Source of the DNA: Amycolatopsis acidicola
GTDB lineage: Bacteria; Actinomycetota; Actinomycetes; Mycobacteriales; Pseudonocardiaceae
NCBI RefSeq assembly: GCF_007713735.2
Contig: NZ_VMNW02000002.1
Span: forward strand, 186,001-250,000
Length of the DNA: 64,000 nucleotides
Direction of reading: 5' to 3'
Under the pieces are notes generated by a model. That model made no database searches, was not told the DNA's origin, and saw only the letters and a list, made by a program, of their open reading frames with translations. This document shows positions 58,524-64,000 of the stretch, in pieces (position 1 is the stretch's first letter; every line of letters begins with the position of its first letter). Made by a program: the position numbers and the translations under genes.

Positions 58524-59566
58524 TCGCCCCGTTGCTGCAACAGGACCTCGACGACTGGACACGCCGGGTGGTGGCACGGCATTTCGACCCCGAGGGCGGG
58601 AGCCCGTACTGGCTGGGGCGCGCGGCCGGGCTCCCGTTCGACCCGAGGGACGTGACCCGCTACGCGGAGCTGGCCGAGTTCGGCCCGTTCCCGCTGGAGG
58701 ACCTCCGCACGATCGATCCCGCGTCCCTCGTGCCGGCGTCCGGATCCGCGCCGCTGCACGGGTGCGTGTTCGATTCGGGCGGCACGACGGGGCCGCCGTG
58801 CCGGATCTTCTACACCGGGAAAATGCTGCGGCAGCGGGGAATCTGGCGGCACTGGTCGTTCCGGTCGGAGGGGTTCGAGCGCGGCAGGGTGTGGCTGCAG
58901 GCGACCCCGGCCGGGCCGCACATCGTCGGGCACGGCGCCACCGAACTGGTCGGCTACGGCGCCCGCGTGTACGCGATCGACTTCGACCCGAGGTGGGTCA
59001 AACGCCTGGTGCGCCAAGGCCGCCTGGCCGAGGCCGACGCCTACACCGCGCATCTCGTCGGCCAGATCGCGGACCTCGTCGGGCACCGGCGGATCGACTA
59101 CCTGAGCACGACCCCGGCGCTGTTCCGCGCTTTCCTGCGTGCCGAGCCGGATCTGGCCGGTTCGCTGCGGGGCATCCGCGTGGCGGGCACGCAGATCACC
59201 CCGGCCATGTACGTATCCTTCCGCGCGGCGCTGCTCGACGGGATCGTCGGGCGCACCTACGGGAACACGCTCGGCGTCGCCGCGGGCCTGCCCGCGCCGC
59301 CGGACGGCTCGGTGCTGCCCTACATCCCGAACTATCCGCAGATCACGATGACCGTCACCAGCAAGGCCGACTGGCGGCGGACGGTCGGCTACGGCGCGGT
59401 CGGCCGGGTGCTGCTGACCGTGCTGCACGAGGACCTCTTCCTGCCCAACGTGCTCGAGCGCGATCAGGCGAGCAGGTACGACACCGGCCCGGACTGGCCG
59501 TGCGACGGGGTCGCCGACGTCCGCCCGCTCCAGGACACCAGCGGGGCGCCCGAAACCCTGTACTGA
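58511..59566 (+). CDS. PaaK-like adenylation protein lacking the C-terminal domain
   Basis: A 351-residue protein related to phenylacetate-CoA ligase (PaaK) and coenzyme F390 synthetase. The nucleotide loop DSGGTTGPPCRIFYTG lies near residue 89, followed by LSTTPALFRAFLR, VAGTQITPAMY and RTYGNTLGVAAGLP. It ends with TVLHEDLFLPNVLERDQAS and GVADVRPLQD, where full-length relatives (about 430 residues) continue into the mobile C-terminal domain that carries the catalytic lysine. So it may only adenylate a carboxylate, or use a partner for transfer. The GTG start at 58511 overlaps the AT gene by 13 bp. Together they suit loading of an unusual acyl unit. Confidence 0.78.
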   Translation: MDALIAPLLQQDLDDWTRRVVARHFDPEGGSPYWLGRAAGLPFDPRDVTRYAELAEFGPFPLEDLRTIDPASLVPASGSAPLHGCVFDSGGTTGPPCRIFYTGKMLRQRGIWRHWSFRSEGFERGRVWLQATPAGPHIVGHGATELVGYGARVYAIDFDPRWVKRLVRQGRLAEADAYTAHLVGQIADLVGHRRIDYLSTTPALFRAFLRAEPDLAGSLRGIRVAGTQITPAMYVSFRAALLDGIVGRTYGNTLGVAAGLPAPPDGSVLPYIPNYPQITMTVTSKADWRRTVGYGAVGRVLLTVLHEDLFLPNVLERDQASRYDTGPDWPCDGVADVRPLQDTSGAPETLY

Positions 59567-59567
59567 A

Positions 59568-59608
59568 AGTACCGTACCAGTAGTAGACGGATACTGTTTC
59601 TGGTACCG
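59568..59608. promoter_or_regulatory. TetR-type operator sites upstream of the exporter genes
   Basis: AGTACCGTACCAGTA (59568-59582) and TTCTGGTACCG (59598-59608) between the adenylation-protein stop and the exporter ATG. The first ten bases match the tetR promoter (55802-55811) and the 11-mer CCGTACCAGTA matches 54987-54997. Confidence 0.65.
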
Positions 59609-59647
59609 TCCTATTACTGTTATCGGCTCAACGAGAGGAGCGGACGG

Positions 59648-60628
59648 ATGCCCGAGCCCGCGATCCGAGCCAGGGGCCTGTCCAAGAAGTTCGGTGCCAC
59701 CGACGCAGTGCGCGACGTCGATCTCGAGGTCGAGCAGGGGGAGATCTTCGGTTTCCTCGGCCCGAACGGCGCCGGCAAGACCACCACGATCAACATGCTG
59801 TGCACGCTCGCCGAGCCGACGTCGGGCTCCGCCACCGTCGCGGGGAACGACGTGGTCACCGACCCGGACCGGGTCCGGCTCGCGATCGGGCTCGTGTTCC
59901 AGGACTCCGCGCTCGACGGCTACCTCTCCGCCGCGCGCAACCTCCGCCTGCACGCCGAGCTGTACGCCGTCCCCCGCGCGCAGCGAGCCGAACGGATCGA
60001 AGCGGCGCTGCGGATGGCCGGGCTGTGGGAGCGCCGCCGCGACATCGTCGGCCGGTTCTCCGGCGGCATGAAGCGCCGGCTCGAAGTGGCCAGGGCGCTG
60101 CTGCACTCCCCCAAGGTGCTCTTCCTCGACGAGCCGACCGCCGGGCTCGACCCGCAGTCGCGGGCCGCGGTCTGGGAGCACGTCGACCGGCTCCGCCGCG
60201 AGCAGGGCGTGACCGTCTTCCTCACCACGCACTATCTGGAGGAGGCGCACATCTGCGACCGGATCGCGATCATCGACCACGGCGAGATCGTCATCGTGGA
60301 CACCCCGGACAAGCTGCGCGCGAGCGTCGCGGAGGACCGGATGCAGATCACCACGGACGACGACGAACTGGCCCGCGCGCAGCTGCGGGAGCGGTTCGGC
60401 ATCGAGGCCGGGATGCACGACGGGGCGCTCACCTTCGCGGTGGCGGACGGGGAGCAGTTCGTGCCGCGGCTGTTCGAGGGGCTCGGCGTCGGGATCCATT
60501 CGGTGCGGGTCACCCGCCCGACCTTGGACGACGTGTTCCTGAGCTACACCGGCCGCACCATCCGGGACGCCGACGCGCCCGACGCCCGAGGCGCCGCGCT
60601 GCGCATGATGATGGGAGGACCCCGATGA
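59648..60628 (+). CDS. DrrA-like ABC transporter ATP-binding protein
   Basis: A 326-residue ATPase for an antibiotic-efflux type ABC transporter. Walker A is GPNGAGKTT at residues 38-46, the Q-loop near 85, signature FSGGMKRR at 138-145, Walker B LFLDEPTAGLD at 158-168, and a C-terminal DrrA-specific extension (VRVTRPTLDDVFLSYTGRTIRDADA). It exports a product or protects the producer. Its own operator-like promoter suggests TetR control separate from the enzymes upstream. ATGA overlap couples it to the membrane subunit. Confidence 0.93.
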   Translation: MPEPAIRARGLSKKFGATDAVRDVDLEVEQGEIFGFLGPNGAGKTTTINMLCTLAEPTSGSATVAGNDVVTDPDRVRLAIGLVFQDSALDGYLSAARNLRLHAELYAVPRAQRAERIEAALRMAGLWERRRDIVGRFSGGMKRRLEVARALLHSPKVLFLDEPTAGLDPQSRAAVWEHVDRLRREQGVTVFLTTHYLEEAHICDRIAIIDHGEIVIVDTPDKLRASVAEDRMQITTDDDELARAQLRERFGIEAGMHDGALTFAVADGEQFVPRLFEGLGVGIHSVRVTRPTLDDVFLSYTGRTIRDADAPDARGAALRMMMGGPR

Positions 60629-61500
60629 CCACCGCCACCCAGACCTGGCCGCCCGCCGCCGGGTTGCCGGTCCGCAGGCTGCGGCACGAGGTGGCCGCCG
60701 TCAAGATCGTGTGGGAGCGCGACATCGCGCGCTACCTCATCGACCGCACCCGGATCGCCTCGCTGTTCCTGCAGCCCGCGCTGTACCTGCTGATCCTCGG
60801 CACCGGGCTGGCCACCGTCACGTCCGGCCTCGGCGTGGACTACCGCACGTTCATCTACCCCGGCGTGCTCGCGATGACGGTGGTGACCAGCGCGGTGATC
60901 ACCGCGGGCTCGCTGGTGTTCGACCGGGAGATCGGCTTCCTGCGCGAGGTGCTGGTCGCGCCGGTGCGCCGCGGCACCATCATCGCGGGCAAGATCCTCG
61001 GCGGGATGTCGATCGCGGTCGCGCAGGGCATCATCATGATGCTGCTGGCCGGGCTGTGCGGGGTGCCGTACTCGGCCACGCTGATGCTGACGCTGCTGGG
61101 CGAGATGATCCTGCTTTCCTTCGCGGTCACCGCGTTCGCCGTCATGCTGGCCGCCAGGATGACCAGGGCGCAGTCGTTCGTGACGCTGGTGCAGATGCTG
61201 ATCCAGCCGCTGCTGTTCGTCTCCGGCGCCTTCTTTCCCTTGCACGGCCTGCCTTCCTGGCTCGCCGTGGTGACGGCGGTCAACCCGGTCACCTACGCCG
61301 TGGACCCGATGCGCCAGGCCGTGCTGGGCGCGCTCGACCCGGCCGAGGCGGGGCCGCTGCGCGCGCTGGACCCCGGGATCTCCTGGGGCAGCTGGCCGGT
61401 TCCCATCGGGCTCCAGCTGACCATCGTCGCCGTGCTGGGGCTCGTGTTCACCGCGATCGGCATCCGGTTCATCCACAAGCCGCGGCCCTCCGGGATGTGA
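60625..61500 (+). CDS. DrrB-like ABC-2 type membrane subunit
   Basis: A 291-residue permease with six hydrophobic segments, including ASLFLQPALYLLILGTGLA, YPGVLAMTVVTSAVITAGSLV, LLAGLCGVPYSATLMLTLLGEMI, and the EAA-like loop EIGFLREVLVAPVRRGTIIAGKILGG. The final sections include NPVTYAVDPMRQAVLG. It pairs with the ATPase encoded 4 bp upstream to pump a hydrophobic compound out of the cell, which is usual for antibiotic clusters. The exporter is presumably the self-resistance element for the cluster product. Confidence 0.92.
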   Translation: MTTATQTWPPAAGLPVRRLRHEVAAVKIVWERDIARYLIDRTRIASLFLQPALYLLILGTGLATVTSGLGVDYRTFIYPGVLAMTVVTSAVITAGSLVFDREIGFLREVLVAPVRRGTIIAGKILGGMSIAVAQGIIMMLLAGLCGVPYSATLMLTLLGEMILLSFAVTAFAVMLAARMTRAQSFVTLVQMLIQPLLFVSGAFFPLHGLPSWLAVVTAVNPVTYAVDPMRQAVLGALDPAEAGPLRALDPGISWGSWPVPIGLQLTIVAVLGLVFTAIGIRFIHKPRPSGM

Positions 61501-61564
61501 GCCCGCCGTCTGTCGCGGCTAGATCGGCCTTCGATCCGCCTGGCGTGTACTGACTCCCGAGTTC

Positions 61565-61599
61565 CCGGCGCCGCCTCCACAGTGGACGGACGGCGCCGG
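61565..61599. terminator. Possible hairpin after the exporter genes
   Basis: Inverted repeat CCGGCGCCG / CGGCGCCGG (61565-61573 and 61591-61599) with a 17-base loop and no U-tract. It may end the exporter transcript or act as an attenuator ahead of the SDR gene 24 bp later. Confidence 0.4.
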
Positions 61600-61622
61600 C
61601 GTCGGGCGAAGGAGCAGCCGCT

Positions 61623-62477
61623 GTGGAGTTGGCAGGCCGGACGGCCCTGGTCACCGGGGCGTCACAGGGCATCGGCGAAAGCATCGCGCTGGCACTGGCC
61701 CGGCGCGGGATGCGGGTGTACGCCGGGGTGCGGTCGGAACCGGACCGGCTCCGGCTCAACGGCGCGGGCGGCACGATCACGCCGGTCCGGCTGGACATCT
61801 GCGAACAGGACGACATCGACGCGGTCCGCAAACGGCTCGAAGCGGAGACCGGCGACGCGGGCCTGGACGTGCTCGTGAACAACGCGGGCGTGTTCGGGCT
61901 CGCGCCCGTCGAACACGTCTGCCTGGACGATCTGCGGTACCTGTTCGAGGTCAACGTGCTCGGCCAGATCGCGGTCATCCAGGCCACGCTTCCCTTGCTG
62001 CGCAAGGCAGGCGGCCGGATCGTGAACATCGGCTCCGACGCGGCGAAGTTCACGCTCCCGATCGTCGGGCCGTACGCGGCGTCGAAGGCGGCATTCGAGG
62101 CGATCGGCGTGGCGCTGCGCCGGGAGGTCGGCGCGCAGGGAGTCACCGTGGTGGCGGTGCAGCCCGGCACCGTGAAGACCCGGCTGTGGGACCGGATCAC
62201 CGAAAACCCCGGTGAGCGCGCCTGGCCGAGTCATCCGTCCTATCAGGACTTCCTGGCCGGGGTCGCGGCGGTCGCCGACCGCGGGCGGAGCGCGGGCCGG
62301 TCTCCGGAGTCAGTGGCCGAGGCCATCGTCCGGCTGCTGACGCTGCGCCGCCCACCGGCCCGTCATCGGGTCGGCTGGGACGCGCGGCTGCGCGGGCTCA
62401 CCATCGCGCTGCTGCCCACCCGCGTCATCGACGGCTTCCTCGCGCGGCGCCTGGCCCCGGCAGGCAGCCGTGGCTGA
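61623..62477 (+). CDS. SDR-family oxidoreductase of the cluster
   Basis: A 284-residue SDR: VTGASQGIGESIALAL, an arginine after beta-2 (AGVRSEPDRLR) suggesting NADP, NNAGVFG, NIGSDAA, PYAASKAAFEA and PGTVKTRLWD. The longer C-terminal region resembles the 'SDR with 11-beta-HSD-like' group. It might act on a ketone or alcohol of the product or of its sugar. The GTG start at 61623 is the only reasonable one (MELAGRTALVTG). It overlaps the methyltransferase gene by 8 bp. Confidence 0.87.
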   Translation: MELAGRTALVTGASQGIGESIALALARRGMRVYAGVRSEPDRLRLNGAGGTITPVRLDICEQDDIDAVRKRLEAETGDAGLDVLVNNAGVFGLAPVEHVCLDDLRYLFEVNVLGQIAVIQATLPLLRKAGGRIVNIGSDAAKFTLPIVGPYAASKAAFEAIGVALRREVGAQGVTVVAVQPGTVKTRLWDRITENPGERAWPSHPSYQDFLAGVAAVADRGRSAGRSPESVAEAIVRLLTLRRPPARHRVGWDARLRGLTIALLPTRVIDGFLARRLAPAGSRG

Positions 62478-63576
62478 GCTGATCGAGCGGCTGATCGCCG
62501 CCGGACCCGCGCCGGATGACGCCGTCGCCGCGCTCGTGGCCGAGCTCGGGCTCGACAAGGTCGCCGAGACACTCGTCGGCGAGATTCTCTTTCGCTGTCC
62601 GCCATCGGAAAACACCGTCCCGGTCGCGATCGCGCTGGACGTCACGCACGGGGCACAGCGCTGCCGGACCGTGCTCCGGCTGGCGCGCGACGAACCGATC
62701 CGCGAGACCGGCAGCCCGGATGTCCAGATGGTGCTGGAGTTCACGGCGGCCGACCTCGTCCGGCGGCTGTTCGGCCCCACCGGGCACCGGCGCGCCGGTG
62801 ACTTCCGCAACGCGTTCCTGCCGTCCGGGGTCTCGCAGCTGGACCTCATGCGGCCCACTTCCTTGGCCACCAACACTTTGCTGGCCGGCTGCGGCAGTCA
62901 CGCCGTGGATCTGGGCAGCCTCGCCGCGCGGTACGGCTCGGACAAGTGGGCCAGCCTCCACTGGTACGTCCCGCACTACGAACGCCATTTCGCCCGGTTC
63001 CGGGACCAGGCCGTGCGGGTGCTGGAGATCGGGATCGGCGGCGAGGACCACGAACCGGGCGGGGCGTCGCTGAAGATGTGGAAGCGCTATTTTCACCGTG
63101 GTCTCGTGTTCGGCGTCGACCTGTTCGACAAATCCGTCCTGGACCAGCCGCGGCTGACCACGCTGGTGGCCGATCAGCGGGTGGCGGGCGAGCTGACCGC
63201 GATCGGCGAACGGTACGGGCCGTTCGACGTCATCATCGACGACGGCAGCCACGTCGCCGAGGACATCCGGACCAGTTTCCACGCGCTGCTCCCGTTTCTG
63301 CGCGACGACGGGATCTACGTGATCGAGGACCTGCAGACCTCGTACCTGCCCGAGTTCGGCGGCGCCACCGGCGAGCCGCACACCGCGGTGGGCCTGGTCC
63401 AGCAGCTCGTGGACGGCCTGCATTTCCGCGAGCACGGGGAAACCGTTGCCCCGCAACCAGTTCAGGAGTCCATCACCGGGCTGCACGTGTACCACAACCT
63501 CGTCTTCCTGGAGAAGGGCACGAACGGCGAAGAGGGCTTCCCGGCCTGGCTGCGCGAGCTGCTCGGCGACCGGTGA
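62470..63576 (+). CDS. MycE/TylE-like sugar O-methyltransferase
   Basis: A 368-residue S-adenosylmethionine methyltransferase. An N-terminal auxiliary domain (residues 1-140) precedes a Rossmann domain with VRVLEIGIGG at 182-191, VFGVDLFDKS and the metal-binding IIDDGSH at 256-261, then VIEDLQTSY. The segment LAARYGSDKWASLHWYVPHYERHF is characteristic of the mycinamicin MycE / tylosin TylE family, which methylates hydroxyls on deoxysugars attached to macrolides. It thus suggests a glycosylated or polyhydroxylated product. The GTG start at 62470 overlaps the SDR stop. Confidence 0.88.
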   Translation: MAELIERLIAAGPAPDDAVAALVAELGLDKVAETLVGEILFRCPPSENTVPVAIALDVTHGAQRCRTVLRLARDEPIRETGSPDVQMVLEFTAADLVRRLFGPTGHRRAGDFRNAFLPSGVSQLDLMRPTSLATNTLLAGCGSHAVDLGSLAARYGSDKWASLHWYVPHYERHFARFRDQAVRVLEIGIGGEDHEPGGASLKMWKRYFHRGLVFGVDLFDKSVLDQPRLTTLVADQRVAGELTAIGERYGPFDVIIDDGSHVAEDIRTSFHALLPFLRDDGIYVIEDLQTSYLPEFGGATGEPHTAVGLVQQLVDGLHFREHGETVAPQPVQESITGLHVYHNLVFLEKGTNGEEGFPAWLRELLGDR

Positions 63577-63672
63577 GCCCCGCGTCTACCGGATCTCCAC
63601 CATTGGTCTAGGCGCGCCGCCGAGTATTCCCCTCAGCCCTCGCTTCCCGGCGTGGGGAAAGGAAAACCGACG

Positions 63673-64000
63673 ATGCTGACCATCGGTCTCGTACAGCAAG
63701 GCGCCTGGGACATGCCGCTGGAGTCGATGCCGCTCGCGGCCGGCTACCTCAAGGCCGTGCTGGACTCGGATCCCGGCCTCGCGGGCGCGGTGACGGCCAC
63801 GATCCACAACTTCCGCGGCGGCGTGCCGCTCACCGAAATGGCGCGCGGCCTGTTCGCCGGCGGGCGGCCCGACGTGCTCGCCTTTTCCGTGCTGGGCTGG
63901 AACTACCGCAACTTCGGCGCGCTGGCCGAGACGTTCAAGCAGCTGAACCCGGGCGGGGTCGTGGTGTTCGGCGGGAACCACGTGGCGAACCAGGGCGCGC
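63673..64000 (+). CDS. Start of a B12-binding (probably radical SAM) enzyme, cut by the window edge
   Basis: The first 109 codons of a gene beginning MLTIGLVQQGAWDMPLESMPLAAGYLKAVL. The following IHNFRGGVPLTEMARGLFAGGRPDVLAFSVLGWNYRNFGALAETFKQLNPGGVVVFGGNHV is the cobalamin-binding domain pattern usual in front of a radical SAM domain. The CxxxCxxC motif would be beyond the edge. Such enzymes methylate unactivated carbons in natural-product pathways. GGGGAAAGGAAAA lies upstream of the ATG. Confidence 0.8.
   Translation, partial: MLTIGLVQQGAWDMPLESMPLAAGYLKAVLDSDPGLAGAVTATIHNFRGGVPLTEMARGLFAGGRPDVLAFSVLGWNYRNFGALAETFKQLNPGGVVVFGGNHVANQGA

Noticed and set aside
58415-60499. 694-codon minus-strand frame over the adenylation and ABC genes
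   Set aside because: Low-complexity antisense composition; both sense genes have complete family motifs.
1-64000. tRNA, rRNA, CRISPR arrays, phage genes
   Set aside because: No cloverleaf-like clusters, regularly spaced repeats with unique spacers, or phage structural genes were noticed in reading; no scan tool was available to exclude them fully.

Overview
The window is high-GC actinobacterial DNA with GTG/TTG starts, GGAGG-type ribosome binding sites and long runs of genes joined by 4-bp ATGA/GTGA overlaps. An Amycolatopsis-type genome is the best guess. The main reason is a cytochrome P450/reductase pair that I recognise as GcoA/GcoB (guaiacol O-demethylase, described from Amycolatopsis). 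This is supported by mycofactocin-type dehydrogenases, an F420-dependent glucose-6-phosphate dehydrogenase and a SARP regulator.

Layout. 0-5 kb: remnant of a LacI-type regulator, an MFS transporter broken by a 20-bp tandem duplication, then an amidohydrolase / alpha-beta hydrolase / fumarylacetoacetase-fold operon facing a GntR regulator across an array of 10-bp-phased TGGTC repeats. 5.7-12 kb: a second GntR regulator, a 25-bp palindrome, an MHS-type transporter, an IS110-family element, and a split transketolase with an SDR. 12-17.7 kb: gcoB-gcoA with a divergent AraC regulator, then an MHS transporter facing a third GntR regulator. 17.8-42 kb: a large CoA-ester catabolic island. One leftward unit of 15 genes (33.9 to 18.6 kb) carries two acyl-CoA dehydrogenases, two thiolases, two enoyl-CoA hydratases, several SDRs, an ADP-forming acyl-CoA synthetase, an AtuA-family protein and its small partner. 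A second leftward unit (41.9 to 35.5 kb) carries an AMP-forming ligase, a second AtuA-family protein with a DUF4387 partner, an LLM monooxygenase, a P450 and an SDR. These units, a transporter between them and the transporter/GntR divergon share a CATGCG-core operator, so they look like one regulon. The substrate cannot be read from the sequence; the AtuA proteins and a carveol-dehydrogenase-like SDR make a terpenoid or alicyclic acid plausible.

42-52.2 kb: F420-dependent glucose-6-phosphate dehydrogenase, an IclR regulator facing a paired (probably heterotetrameric) acyl-CoA dehydrogenase plus enoyl-CoA hydratase, a DUF72 gene, a decayed stretch, and a Baeyer-Villiger monooxygenase / esterase / NDMA-type alcohol dehydrogenase set facing an AraC regulator. 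That set reads as alcohol to ketone to ester to acid plus alcohol.

53.6 kb to the right edge: the start of what looks like a specialised-metabolite cluster. It has a LuxR-type HTH protein, a SARP activator, a TetR repressor, a divergent isopropylmalate-dehydrogenase-like enzyme, an isochorismatase-fold hydrolase, a free-standing acyltransferase, a PaaK-like adenylation protein without its C-terminal domain, a DrrAB-like exporter, an SDR, a MycE/TylE-like sugar O-methyltransferase and the start of a protein that looks like a B12-binding radical SAM enzyme. The combination of the first four enzymes does not match a pathway I can name. It is the best candidate in the window for something undescribed, and the cluster continues past the edge.
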